DNA of 64,000 nucleotides from Aquabacter spiritensis (GCF_004346185.1 NZ_SMAI01000006.1:62001-126000), one strand, 5' to 3'; numbered from the stretch's first letter, positions 33,480-42,827 are shown. A program made the numbers and translations. Notes: a model not told the origin generated them from the sequence alone.

Positions 33480-33858
33480 TGGATTCACTTTCAGACGCCA
33501 CCGGGGCCTAAATATTCAAATGTATGCCCAAGCCTATAGCCATTCGGACGGTGCCGTGAAGTCCCTGGCCCGGTATCACCTGGGTTGTCTTGACATTTTT
33601 TAACACGTTTTCAACGGTCAGCCCCCCTGCGACCTGGAAGAGGGCCCAATGGCGGTGTTTTGCCCGCCTGAAGTCTCAGGACCAGAACCGCGGCCTTCAG
33701 GTGATCCAAGCGCGTCACGCTAGAGTGCAGAGGGATGAGGTGCTTGCCGACCCCGTCAGGGGGAGCGTCCGCCTTCTGGACCGTGACGCCGGCCGCCGGC
33801 GCCCCGATGAACGTCGCCATGTCGACACCTTGAGGGATCCGCTGGATCGACCGCCTCG
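33480..33858. other. Breakpoint region between hsdR fragment and NACHT gene
   Basis: Homology to HsdR ends at about 33858. To its left lies mixed sequence with no recognised gene. One minus-strand frame (33611-33820, 69 codons, start ATGGCGACG) is open but matches nothing I know and may be chance or the remnant of another gene. The promoter of the NACHT gene should lie here; near its start the sequence becomes AT-rich (CATTTGAATATTTAGG). Confidence 0.45.
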
Positions 33859-35649
33859 GGCGTCGAAAAAATCCAGCACGCGCCGGTAGGTGGACAGATA
33901 GTCCGCGGTGTCGCGGAAGGCGGTGTCCGCCTCGCGCATTTCGGCGTCCAGCGTGTAGCCGCGATGGGCCTCGTCGACGATGATGAGGTCGTATTGGCCG
34001 GGGGTGGGCCGCCCTGCCCCGTCCTCGCCGTCCAGAATCCGCCGCGCCAGCGCCTGCACGGTCGCCACCTGGACGCGGTCCTCCGGATCGGGCGTCTTCT
34101 TGCCCAGCGGGGCGACATTATAGGTCTGCGCGAAGGTCAGTAGGCCTTCGAGTTCCGTGGTCTGCAGCGCCGCCTCGGTCTGTTCGCCCAAAGCGGTGCG
34201 GTCCACCAGGAACAGGATGCGGCGGAACCGCCTCGCCTTCAGCAGCCGGTACATCAGGGCGATGCAGGTGCGCGTCTTGCCGGTCCCGGTCGCCATCGCC
34301 ACCAGAGTGTCCCGCTGGCCGCGGGCGATCGCCGCCTCCACCGCCGCGATCGCGTCCTGCTGGTAGGGCCGCAGGCCGGACGCGGCGAACGGCTCCTCGC
34401 GCAGCTCCTGGACGCTGTCGACGAGCGACTGGGCGAGCTTGGCCTCGAGGTCCGCCGGGCTGAACCATTCGGGCAGGGCCGCCGGGATGTTTGTGCCGGC
34501 CCGCGCGTCCCAGAACCAGATCCCCGAGCGGGTCGCCAATTGGCGGACATAGGGCCGGCCGTTGGTCGCGAAAACGAACGGCACGTGATACGTGCAGAAG
34601 TGCTGGAGATAGGGGCTATCAAGGTCCCGCTCGGCCGGTGATAGGCGGATGTCGCGGGCATAGCGCTTGGCCTGTTCGAGCGCCGCCGGCACGTCCGCAG
34701 CCTGCCGCTTCGCCTCCACCACGCCGACGCATATGCCTTTGACGAACAAGGCATAATCCACCGGGCCGCTGGCCGTGGGCCATTCCGCGATGGCCATGTT
34801 CCGGTCCGCGGCGGGGCGCGCGCCGAGGCCATGGCGCAGCGACCCCGAATCCGCCTCCCACCCCGCCCCCGCCAACTGCGCGTCGATCACCGCCCGGGTG
34901 TCGGCCTCGTCGACCTTGATGCGGGTCGCGGCGCGCTCCCCGGCGGTTCGATATATCTCCGCGTTTGCAGCCACATGCGGCCGCTCGGCGGCGGTCTGGA
35001 GCAGCGCCAGAGCGGCCTCCGCCGCGACGCGTTTGCGCTCGGCCTCCGCCGCCAGCGCCTCCCAGACGGCGCGCTCTTCGGCCTCGCGCGCCAGCCGCGC
35101 CGCCAGGGTCTCGTGCCGCTGCGATTGCGCCTCCGCCTCGCGCTGCGCCCGCGCCGCGGCGTCTTCGCTCGCCTGGAGGCGCCGCGCCAGCGCCGCCAGC
35201 TCATCCTTCAATCCCTCTGTTGGATCAATAGGTTGGGGCGGCGGCACGAAGGCGCCGGGATCGAATTCCGGCGCCCCGCCATAGGTCCGATGGAACCACG
35301 CCCCGAGCTCGGCGGCCAGCTTGAGCGCCGCCAGCGCCTGGGCGTGGGTACCGGCATTTTCGTGTGCCGCCGCATTCCCGAGCCTGCGAATATGATGAAA
35401 AACATCCGCTGCCGCCCGCGGCAGGATCCGCTCGGCCTCGAGCCTGCGGACCATCTCGTCGAAGCGCTCCCGCGCATCCAAGTAAGCCGCGTTTTTTGCG
35501 GCGACCGTCTTGGCGAGCAGCTCGGCAAACTGCCGGAGCTTGATCAGCGCCGTCGCCGGGTCGTCTCGAAAATAGCGCTCCGCCAGCGCGCCGAGCCGCA
35601 CGAAGTGCCCGCCATGCCGTTCTAAAAACGCAAAATTCGAGCGCGCCAC
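33859..35649 (-). pseudogene. hsdR: Truncated type I restriction enzyme R subunit (hsdR)
   Basis: About 597 recognisable residues from GTG 35649. Order: an HsdR-associated DUF4145-like helical domain (10-115) with R-R-L-G-N-A-A-A-H-E-N, a coiled coil (145-215), the nuclease domain with E-x-K at 312-314 (VVEAKRQ), and the first helicase domain with ATGTGKT (453-459) and IIVDEAH (556-562). Just after YRRVLDFFDA, where intact proteins go on to the S/T-A-T-P motif and the second helicase domain, the sequence changes to 47 unrelated residues ending at 33715. Intact HsdR is usually 800-1100 residues. Without the second RecA domain it cannot translocate DNA. No hsdM or hsdS is in the window. Confidence 0.85.
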
Positions 35650-35777
35650 GTCCTATGATCCCCCGGCTCATAAGAACTATTTCCGATGCACGCGACGAGG
35701 GCAATAGGCGTCCGGTGCACGACACCGTTTCGCGGGGAACGACAGCACGGTATCTTGAGACGGCCTCAATCGAGGAG

Positions 35778-35869
35778 TGGCGGAGACGGAGGGATTCGAA
35801 CCCTCGAGACCCTTTTGGGGGTCTGCTCATTTAGCAAACGAGTGCCTTCAGCCTCTCGGCCACGTCTCC
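35778..35869 (-). tRNA. tRNA-Ser(GCU)
   Basis: Full class II tRNA. Acceptor GGAGACG pairs with CGTCTCC, the anticodon arm is CTCGT-TTGCTAA-ATGAG (GCT), a long variable arm GACCC-CCAAAA-GGGTC follows, and the T-arm is GAGGG-TTCGAAT-CCCTC; CCA is encoded. Its 3' end faces the accessory insert, which is the usual orientation for an integration site. Confidence 0.97.
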
Positions 35870-35923
35870 ACTGCCTCTCCTATGCCGAACCGGAGGCGGC
35901 TTGGCAAGGTTCTGCGGACAGGG

Positions 35924-36319
35924 TCAGCTGCCGGCATAGGACTTTTCCTCGACGATCGCCGATCCGACCGCACGGTTGATGTCCTTCTTCAAAGCGGCAC
36001 GCCGGTCGTTGGTGACATAGACCGCGCGGGCCAGCGCGACGAACCGCGCATCGAATCGTTGCTCCCGCTCCAGCACGCGGATCTCATCCTCGATGTCCCA
36101 GAGCGCGGCATTGACCGCCTTCAGCGCCTCGGCCAGCGCGGCGACGGTGCCGAGCCCGTGGACCTCGCGCAAGGCGGCGAGCGCGTCGAGTTCATGCACC
36201 ACGTTCGCGCGTTTCGCCGGATCGCTGATGCGCTCGGCCTTGATCTCCAGGATGGTGATCTTGTCGATCAGTTCACCGGCCGAGATCGGCGCGAGGATTT
36301 CCATCCCGCCTGCACTCAC
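35924..36319 (-). CDS. DUF6165 family protein
   Basis: 131 residues from GTG 36319, which overlaps the preceding stop (GTGA); ATG 36304 is an alternative that leaves the family start M-E-I-L-A-P-I-S-A-G-E-L-I-D-K-I-T-I-L-E-I-K. The rest is two long helices with E-R-I-S-D-P and E-L-D-A-L. The family has no known function and is commonly linked to polysaccharide or glycosyltransferase genes; here it follows a TPR-glycosyltransferase with coupled translation, which fits. Confidence 0.85.
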   Translation of the reverse strand: MSAGGMEILAPISAGELIDKITILEIKAERISDPAKRANVVHELDALAALREVHGLGTVAALAEALKAVNAALWDIEDEIRVLEREQRFDARFVALARAVYVTNDRRAALKKDINRAVGSAIVEEKSYAGS

Positions 36320-38355
36320 GTCCGCTCTCCCGCCTCATCGGCCGTCCCCGTCTGCGGGGTGCCGCCGTCCGCTGGGGTGGCGGCCGCCGCGGCGCGGCGC
36401 CTGACCATCTCGGCGATGGTTTCGAACACGCCGTCCCACATGCCGGGCTTCGCCTGGCGCACCAGAGTGAGCGCAGGATAGAACACGCTCGCCTCCCCTT
36501 CCCGCCCCCAGCGCCAATCCGGCACCGCCTTCAGCGCAACGATGGCGGGCCGCGCCAGCGCGCCGGCGAGATGCGCCATCGACGTATCGGTGGTGACCAC
36601 CGCGTCGAGGTGCTGGAGCAGGGCGGCGGTGTCGAGAAACGCCCCATCGGCGTCGAAATCCGCATCGAGCCGCAGGATCTTGCCTTTGAACGACACAGTG
36701 TCGACCTGCTCGGCGCCGGCATTGCGCTGGATCGCCACCAGCTTTACGCCCGGCAAGGCGGCAAGCGGCGCGAACGCCTGGAGCGGGGCCGAGCGGCCGA
36801 CGTCGAGGTCGCGGCGCGTGCTGCCCTGCCAGGTGATGCCGATCACCAGATCGCCCGCCTCGCGCACATGGCGCCATTGGCGCACACGATCGGGATCCGC
36901 CGAGAGATAGGGGGTGGAAGGCCAGAGGGCCGGGTCGGCGGCGAGCAAATGCGGCAGGCTGCCGAGCGGCACCCAGCGCAGGCCTGGCGCCGACAGGTCG
37001 AGCCCGGCGAGATCCGAAACGACCGAAACACCGGGATGCAGCCGGCCCATCAGCGGCACCAGAGGCGCGCTGACCTGGAAGGTCACGGAAAAGCCGCGCT
37101 CGGCCAGAAGCGGCACCAAGCGCGCGAATTGGATCGCATCGCCGAACCCCTGCTCTCCGAGCACGACGAGATGGTCGGGCGTCTCGCTGCCGTCCCAGCG
37201 CTTGAACGGCAGCGGGACATAAGTCGGCGGTACGATGCGCGCGCGGGCCTCATAGCCTTCCCAGCCGCGCACCCAATGGCCGGTCGCCAGATCCTCCATT
37301 CCGCGATGGAACACCGCATCGGCGTGCATCGGGTCGAACTTCAACGCCCGCTCGATCACCGGTCGCATCTCACCCATGCGACCGAGATCGGCCAGGATGT
37401 ATGATCGCGCCACCGCCGCCTCGATATGGCGCGGGGCGAGCGCGAGTGCGGCGTCGATATCGGCCAGCGCGCCGTTCGGATCGCCTGCCGCCCGCTTCGC
37501 CTCGCCCCGCTCATAGAGTGCCCCGACCAAGCGCGGATCGAGGGCCAGGGCAGCGTCGCATTGAGCGATCGCCTCCGGCAACACTTCGAGGCGGCGCAGC
37601 ACCTGGGCGTAGGGCACACGGATGTCGGGCCGCATCGGCGCCGCATCGACCGCCTGCGCGAACGCCTCGCGTGCGCCGGGGAGGTCGAGCACGGCAAACC
37701 GCGCCTGGCCGAGAAGGGACAAGGCGTCCGGGTCGCGCGGCGCAGCCTCGAGGGCCTTCTGCGCCGCCGCGACCGCGCCGGCATTGTCCCGCATTTCGAG
37801 CAGCAGGCTGCCTTTGTTCACCTGATGCCACGGCATCCAGGGCTGAAGCGCGATCAGCCGGTCGAAATCCGCCAGCGCCTCGGAATACAACTTCAGCCGC
37901 GCCAGCGTGACGGCGCGGTTGGCGAGGGCTTCGACGGACCGCGGATCGAGGTCCAGCGCGCGGCTATAGCGCGCGGCCGCCTCCTTGAACCGACCGAGCG
38001 CGGTCAACGCGTTGCCGGCCTGGAAGTGCGCCTCGGCGAAGGCCGGCGCGTGCTTCGCCACCTTGTCGAACTGGGCGAGCGCCTTCTCCGGCTGCCCGGC
38101 AGCCTGGAGGACGACGCCGAGCAGAAGCACGGCGTGGGGATCCTGCGGCGCGAGGGTGGCAGCGGAGCGCGCGCTGTGTACCGCGTCCTTTCCACGGCCG
38201 ATCTGGAGCAGCGCCATCGCCAACATGCGATGCGCATCCGCAAAACCGGGATGCGCCGCCGTGACGCGACGAAGCCCGTCGATCGCAGCCTCCGACTGCC
38301 CGGCGCGATGCAGGGCGGCAGCCTCGGCCAGGAGGGCACGCGGATCGGGCGGCAT
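36316..38355 (-). CDS. TPR-repeat glycosyltransferase-like protein
   Basis: 679 residues. Roughly the first 370 are about ten tetratricopeptide repeats (A-x-A-L-x-x-x-G-R-x-x-E-A-x-x-x-x-x-x-A-L-x-L-D-P). The C-terminal part (about 390-650) resembles the ADP-heptose/glycosyltransferase-9 fold, with L-G-E-Q-G-F-G-D-A-I-Q-F-A-R and T-T-D-T-S-M-A-H-L-A-G-A-L, the nucleotide-sugar contact. Such TPR-GT proteins are abundant in alphaproteobacteria and are thought to modify surface proteins or glycans. The DUF6165 gene overlaps its stop codon. Confidence 0.85.
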   Translation of the reverse strand: MPPDPRALLAEAAALHRAGQSEAAIDGLRRVTAAHPGFADAHRMLAMALLQIGRGKDAVHSARSAATLAPQDPHAVLLLGVVLQAAGQPEKALAQFDKVAKHAPAFAEAHFQAGNALTALGRFKEAAARYSRALDLDPRSVEALANRAVTLARLKLYSEALADFDRLIALQPWMPWHQVNKGSLLLEMRDNAGAVAAAQKALEAAPRDPDALSLLGQARFAVLDLPGAREAFAQAVDAAPMRPDIRVPYAQVLRRLEVLPEAIAQCDAALALDPRLVGALYERGEAKRAAGDPNGALADIDAALALAPRHIEAAVARSYILADLGRMGEMRPVIERALKFDPMHADAVFHRGMEDLATGHWVRGWEGYEARARIVPPTYVPLPFKRWDGSETPDHLVVLGEQGFGDAIQFARLVPLLAERGFSVTFQVSAPLVPLMGRLHPGVSVVSDLAGLDLSAPGLRWVPLGSLPHLLAADPALWPSTPYLSADPDRVRQWRHVREAGDLVIGITWQGSTRRDLDVGRSAPLQAFAPLAALPGVKLVAIQRNAGAEQVDTVSFKGKILRLDADFDADGAFLDTAALLQHLDAVVTTDTSMAHLAGALARPAIVALKAVPDWRWGREGEASVFYPALTLVRQAKPGMWDGVFETIAEMVRRRAAAAATPADGGTPQTGTADEAGERT

Positions 38356-38387
38356 GGGCAGTCGGCTCCTTTATCGGGGCCGCCTGT

Positions 38388-39098
38388 CTAGCTCCTTGCA
38401 CGCTGGCCGAAAAGGACCTTCTGCGCGTCTTTATCTTGGGAGAGGTCGAGCTTCTGGCGTTCTTCGGCATTCACCTGCAGGCCGCGCTGAACGGCGGGCC
38501 GGGCCAAGACCGTGTCGAGCCAGCGTTTGAAGTGCGGGAATTCCTCAATTTTCTGGCCCTGCCGCTCCCAGAGCTTGGCCCAACCGACACAGGCGATGTC
38601 GGCGATCGAATAATCGCCGGCAAGGAATTCGTGATCCTTAAGGCGGGTGTTCATGACGCCGTAGAGCCGATGCACCTCGTTGGTATAGCGCTCGATGGCA
38701 TAGGGGATCTTTTCGGGGGCATAGATGCGGAAATGGTGCGCCTGCCCCGCCATCGGCCCAAGGCCGCCCATCTGCCAGAACAGCCATTCGTCGACCGCAA
38801 CCCGAGCCCGCTCGTCAGACGGATAGAAGAGCCCGGTCTTCCGCCCGAGATATTGCAGGATCGCACCGGATTCGAACACCGAGATCGGGGCTCCGCCGGG
38901 CCCATCCGGATCGACGATCGCCGGCATTTTGTTGTTCGGCGAAATGGCCAGAAATTCCGGCTTGAACTGCTCGCCCTTGCCGATATTGACCAGCTTGACC
39001 TCGTAGGGAAGAGCACATTCCTCCAACATGATGCTGATTTTCCAGCCGTTGGGCGTCGGCCAGTAATAGAGCTCGATGGGCTGTTGGGCTTCGGGCAT
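38388..39098 (-). CDS. Glutathione S-transferase (YfcG/YghU-like)
   Basis: 236 residues from ATG 39098. The thioredoxin-like N-domain begins Y-Y-W-P-T-P-N-G-W-K-I-S and carries N-N-K-M-P-A-I-V-D and F-E-S-G-A-I-L-Q-Y-L-G; the all-helical C-domain has D-Y-S-I-A-D-I-A-C-V-G-W. T-P-N-G-W-K is the signature of the Nu-class (YfcG) enzymes, which act as disulfide-bond reductases on glutathione rather than as classical transferases. It follows the TPR gene's opposite end with about 30 bp between, on the same strand. Confidence 0.9.
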   Translation of the reverse strand: MPEAQQPIELYYWPTPNGWKISIMLEECALPYEVKLVNIGKGEQFKPEFLAISPNNKMPAIVDPDGPGGAPISVFESGAILQYLGRKTGLFYPSDERARVAVDEWLFWQMGGLGPMAGQAHHFRIYAPEKIPYAIERYTNEVHRLYGVMNTRLKDHEFLAGDYSIADIACVGWAKLWERQGQKIEEFPHFKRWLDTVLARPAVQRGLQVNAEERQKLDLSQDKDAQKVLFGQRARS

Positions 39099-39419
39099 GT
39101 CCGCACCTCCCGTCCTGCCGGTCCGGCGCCGGCGAAGGGCGATACAGGTATTCCTGCTTCCCCGGAACGGCAAGTCGGTCATTGCGTAATCGCCCGCCCC
39201 GCCGGCTCTCGGCGATCCCGCGGCCGCCTGGCCGCATCCCACAGGGATCAAATTGCCGGCATGCGACCCTGAGCTGCGAATATTTTCGCGCACGTTCTAC
39301 TAAAGTCTATTGCCCTCTCGGCATCCCGTAGCGTCTTCTTTGCGGGCAATGTGGGTTTGGTGCGCCAACACCATCGTCACTCCCGATAAGCGGAGGGCGG
39401 CCTACAAGGGAGGAAAACC
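39099..39419. other. Divergent control region, 321 bp
   Basis: Lies between the divergent GST and TRAP-receptor genes and must hold both promoters. The TRAP gene has a very strong ribosome-binding site (AAGGGAGGAAAA) at its end. No operator is obvious. Confidence 0.5.
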
Positions 39420-40538
39420 ATGTCGAACACGCACGACGGTGCGCGCCCGAGCCGGCGCGCCTTCATGACGACGGCGGCGGTCGCCGCCGGAGCCACCGCG
39501 ATCGCCGCACCCGCGGTGCACGCTCAGGCGCCGGTCAAGCTGAAGTTCCAGTCCACTTGGCCGAACAAGGACATTTTCCACGAATTCGCCGGGGACTTCG
39601 TCCGCTATGTGAACACCATGGCCGGCGGCCGGGTGGAAGTCGAACTTCTCGCCGCGGGCGCGGTGGTTCCCGCTTTCCAGGTGCTCGACGCCGTATCGTC
39701 GGGGATTATCGACGGCGGACACGGCGTCTCCGCTTATTGGTACGGCAAGAACAAGGCCTTCTCTTTGTTCGGTACCGCACCGGCTTTCGGCTGGGACGCC
39801 GACGAACTGCTCGGCTGGGTACGCTATGGCGGCGGCCAGCAACTCTATGACGAACTAACCCAACAGATCCTGAAGCTGAACGTGGTCGGCATGCTCACCG
39901 GCCCCATGCCGAGCCAGCCGCTTGGTTGGTTCAAGGCGGAGATCAAGAGCCCCGACCAACTGAAGGGTATGAAATACCGGACGGTCGGCCTCGGCGCCGA
40001 CGTGTTCAAGGAAATGGGCGTGGCCGTGACCATCGTCCCCGGAGGCGAGATCGTTCCGGCCATGGATCGCGGCCTTTTGGAGGGGGCGGAGTTCAACAAT
40101 CCGTCCTCGGACCTTGTGCTCGGCTTCCCCGACGTTTCCAAGGTCTACATGATCCAGAGCTACCATCAGGCCCTCGAATGCTTCGAGATCCTGTTCAACA
40201 AGACGAAGTTCGACGGTCTGCCGAAGGACGTGCAGGCGATCATCAAGGGTGCGGCGGACGCGGCCTCCTCGGACATGATGTGGAAGGCGCAAGACCGCTA
40301 TTCCAAAGACCTCGAGGCCATAAAGGCCCGCGGCGTAAAGGTCTATCCGACGCCGAAGCCGGTTCTGGAGGCCCAACTCACTGCCTGGGACAAGGTGATC
40401 GCCAATCTGTCCGCAGACCCCTTCTTCAAGAAGGTGGTCGACAGCCAGATGGCTTGGGCCAAGCGCGTCGTCGGGTTCCGGCTGCAGTACGAGCCGGACA
40501 GCGCGTTCGCCTACAACCACTTCTTCCAGAAGGCGTGA
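39420..40538 (+). CDS. TRAP transporter substrate-binding protein (DctP, TakP-like)
   Basis: 372 residues. A twin-arginine leader (SRRAFMTTAAVAAGA) is followed by K-L-K-F-Q-S-T-W-P-N-K-D-I-F. The signature W-F-K-A-E-I-K-S-P-D-Q-L-K-G-M-K-Y-R-T-V-G-L-G supplies the carboxylate-binding Arg, and L-L-E-G-A-E-F-N-N-P-S-S-D matches the TakP branch, known to bind 2-oxoacids with a cation. It delivers a carboxylate to the QM permease encoded 360 bp downstream. Confidence 0.9.
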   Translation: MSNTHDGARPSRRAFMTTAAVAAGATAIAAPAVHAQAPVKLKFQSTWPNKDIFHEFAGDFVRYVNTMAGGRVEVELLAAGAVVPAFQVLDAVSSGIIDGGHGVSAYWYGKNKAFSLFGTAPAFGWDADELLGWVRYGGGQQLYDELTQQILKLNVVGMLTGPMPSQPLGWFKAEIKSPDQLKGMKYRTVGLGADVFKEMGVAVTIVPGGEIVPAMDRGLLEGAEFNNPSSDLVLGFPDVSKVYMIQSYHQALECFEILFNKTKFDGLPKDVQAIIKGAADAASSDMMWKAQDRYSKDLEAIKARGVKVYPTPKPVLEAQLTAWDKVIANLSADPFFKKVVDSQMAWAKRVVGFRLQYEPDSAFAYNHFFQKA

Positions 40539-40573
40539 GCGCCCGGCGCATCACGTATGCAGGCGTCCTTCAG

Positions 40574-40598
40574 CATGGCCGGGCTTGTCCCGGCCATG
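40574..40598 (+). repeat. Extragenic palindrome / attenuating terminator
   Basis: CATGGCCGGG-CTTGT-CCCGGCCATG, a perfect 10-bp stem with a 5-base loop, 35 bp after the receptor stop. This word is a common intergenic repeat in Bradyrhizobium relatives. It has no T-run. Confidence 0.7.
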
Positions 40599-40693
40599 CG
40601 CGCGAAGAGCCACCACACCCAGAGCACGCGCCGATCAGCTCGTATCGCAAGCCGATCGGAAAACGCCTTCTCTAACAAATGATTAGGGACTAA

Positions 40694-40722
40694 TCCGATC
40701 AGGTCGATTCAACCTGATCGGA
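40694..40722. repeat. Inverted repeat TCCGATCAGGT ... ACCTGATCGGA
   Basis: A perfect 11-bp stem with the loop CGATTCA, followed by a partial third copy (GATCAGGC). Such ATTCAACCTGATCGG words recur between genes in some Hyphomicrobiales. Role unknown. Confidence 0.6.
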
Positions 40723-40897
40723 TCAGGCTCGAATGGCATGAGGCGGCGACGCCTGGGTTCGGGCGATCTGGCCAAGCGGCCCGACGCATCGGCCCCGGCA
40801 AACGTCGCCCGGAAGGGGAAACGCTGGACCCGTATCCGACCGCGCGCCGGACGGACCGTGCGCCCCCTCGTTCGATCACGCTCTCCGAGGGGCCGGC

Positions 40898-41497
40898 ATG
40901 CAACGATTCCTTCTCGCTATCGACCGCCTGAATACGTTCATCGGCAAGCTGTTTGCCTGGGTGATCGTGATCCTCACGTTGGCCATCTGCTACGAAGTCT
41001 TCTGCCGCTATGTGCTGCGCGCACCGACGTCTTGGGCCTACGACGTGTCCTACATGCTGTACGGCACGCTGTTCATGATGGCGGGCGCCTACACCTTATC
41101 GCGCAACGGCCATGTGCGGGGCGACTTCCTCTATCGCAATTGGCCGCCGAAGCGGCAGGCTGCGGTCGATCTCGTCCTCTATTTCCTGTTCTTCTTCCCC
41201 GGCATCATCGCGCTTGTTTATGCCGGATGGGGCTATTTCCGGCTGTCCTGGCTTCTGAACGAACATTCTTCCTTCTCGCCCGATGGACCGATGATCTGGC
41301 CCTTCAAGGGACTGATCCCGCTGACGGGTGTGCTGATGTTCCTCCAGGGCGTGGTGGAGGTGATCCGCTGCGTGATCTGCCTGCGCACCGGAACCTGGCC
41401 CGAGCGGCTGCACGATGTCGAAGAGATGGAAAAGCTCATTCTCGAGGAAGCGGCCAACAAGGCCGATGCCGAAGCCATCGGCAAGGGAGCCCTGTGA
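40898..41497 (+). CDS. TRAP transporter small permease (DctQ)
   Basis: 199 residues with four membrane helices. The DctQ pattern is C-Y-E-V-F-C-R-Y-V-L-R-A-P-T-S-W-A-Y-D in the first pair and W-P-P-K-R-Q-A-A-V-D-L between helices 2 and 3. It pairs with DctM to form the sodium-driven permease. Its stop overlaps the DctM start by one base. Confidence 0.92.
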   Translation: MQRFLLAIDRLNTFIGKLFAWVIVILTLAICYEVFCRYVLRAPTSWAYDVSYMLYGTLFMMAGAYTLSRNGHVRGDFLYRNWPPKRQAAVDLVLYFLFFFPGIIALVYAGWGYFRLSWLLNEHSSFSPDGPMIWPFKGLIPLTGVLMFLQGVVEVIRCVICLRTGTWPERLHDVEEMEKLILEEAANKADAEAIGKGAL

Positions 41498-42822
41498 TGT
41501 TCTTGTCGGATCCCGCCCTCGGCATTCTCATGCTGGTGATGTTCCTTGCGTTTCTGATGCTCGGATTTCCCATCGCCTTCACGCTCATGGCGCTGGGTGT
41601 CGGCTTCGGCTACTTCACCCGCGGCGACACGGTGTTTCAGCTGTTCGTGCAGCGCACCTACAGCGTGATGGCGAACGACGTCCTGATCTCGATCCCGCTC
41701 TTCCTTTTCATGGGCTATGTGGTCGAGCGCGCGAACATTCTCGACCGCCTGTTCCGCGCGATCCAACTCGCTGCCGGCTGGATGCCGGGTTCGCTTGCGG
41801 TCGCCACCCTGATCACCTGCGCGATGTTCGCGACCGCGACAGGCATCGTCGGCGCGGTCGTGACCTTGATGGGCCTCCTCGCCTTCCCGGCCATGCTGCG
41901 CGCCGGCTATGACACGCGTCTCGCGGCCGGCGTCGTCTGTGCCGGCGGCTGCCTCGGCATCCTGATTCCGCCGAGCGTCATGCTGATCCTGTACGGTGCC
42001 ACCGCCGGCGTGTCGGTGGTGAAGCTCTATGCCGCCGCTTTCGTGCCCGGCCTGATGCTCGCGGGCCTCTACACCCTTTACGTGGTGGTGCGGGCGATGC
42101 TGAACCCCGCTCTGGCGCCGAAATTGCCGCCGGCCGAGCGGGCCTCCTCGGTCGGCGAGATCATCTTCGCGCTCGCGACCTCCTTCTTTCCACTGGCCAT
42201 CCTGATCTCCAGCGTCCTCGGCGCCATCGTGTTCGGCCTCGCAACGCCGTCGGAGGCGGCAGCGATCGGCGCCGCCGGCGCGATCCTCCTCGCTGTGATC
42301 TATCGCAGCTTCTCCGTCACCAAATTGAAGGAGAGCGTGTTTCTCACCGCGCGGGCCTCTGCCATGGTGTGCTGGCTGTTCGTCGGCTCGGCCGTGTTCT
42401 CGGCGGTGTTCGCCCTGCTCGGCGGCCAGCAGGTGGTGGAGAATTTCGTCCTCTCGCTCAATCTGGGCCCAATCGGGTTCCTGATTCTCACCCAGGCCAT
42501 CATCTTTGTCCTCGGCTGGCCATTGGAATGGACCGAGATCATCGTCATTTTCCTGCCGATCTTCCTGCCGCTGCTGGACAATTTCGGCGTTGACCCGATC
42601 TTCTTCGGGGTCCTGGTCGGCCTCAATCTACAGACCTCCTTCCTGTCCCCGCCGGTCGCCATGGCACCCTTCTACCTGAAGGGCGTCGCGCCTAAGAACG
42701 TCTCCATCGAACAGATCTTCTCGGGCGTGATGCCCTTCCTCTACATCGTCATTCTGTCCATGATTCTGCTCTATCTTTTCCCGGGCATCGCGCTCTGGCT
42801 GCCGAACGCCCTCTATGGATAA
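41497..42822 (+). CDS. TRAP transporter large permease (DctM)
   Basis: 441 residues with about 12 membrane helices. Signatures include L-I-S-I-P-L-F-L-F-M-G-Y, A-T-G-I-V-G-A-V-V-T-L-M-G-L, I-P-P-S-V-M-L-I-L-Y-G and S-F-L-S-P-P-V-A-M-A-P-F. These supply the sodium and substrate sites of the elevator mechanism. It is part of dctP - dctQ - dctM, and the DUF488 gene follows 5 bp later. Confidence 0.94.
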   Translation: MFLSDPALGILMLVMFLAFLMLGFPIAFTLMALGVGFGYFTRGDTVFQLFVQRTYSVMANDVLISIPLFLFMGYVVERANILDRLFRAIQLAAGWMPGSLAVATLITCAMFATATGIVGAVVTLMGLLAFPAMLRAGYDTRLAAGVVCAGGCLGILIPPSVMLILYGATAGVSVVKLYAAAFVPGLMLAGLYTLYVVVRAMLNPALAPKLPPAERASSVGEIIFALATSFFPLAILISSVLGAIVFGLATPSEAAAIGAAGAILLAVIYRSFSVTKLKESVFLTARASAMVCWLFVGSAVFSAVFALLGGQQVVENFVLSLNLGPIGFLILTQAIIFVLGWPLEWTEIIVIFLPIFLPLLDNFGVDPIFFGVLVGLNLQTSFLSPPVAMAPFYLKGVAPKNVSIEQIFSGVMPFLYIVILSMILLYLFPGIALWLPNALYG

Positions 42823-42827
42823 GACGC

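Larger units (their letters stand above)
31140..35777. other. Accessory insert with defence genes, bounded by tRNA-Ser
   Basis: This stretch separates the catabolic operon from tRNA-Ser(GCU). It contains an AT-rich STAND ATPase gene and a truncated hsdR. Its left part (about 31140-33490) is visibly AT-rich: bases 31381-31440 contain 24 G/C of 60, against 41 of 60 in 30841-30900. The hsdR part has host-like GC. The mix suggests more than one acquisition at one hotspot. No integrase or att repeat is seen. Confidence 0.55.
40539..40897. other. Receptor-permease gap with two inverted repeats
   Basis: A long gap inside a TRAP operon. It contains two hairpins (40574-40598 and 40694-40722) and no gene. 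It probably lets the receptor be made in excess over the membrane subunits. Confidence 0.6.
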
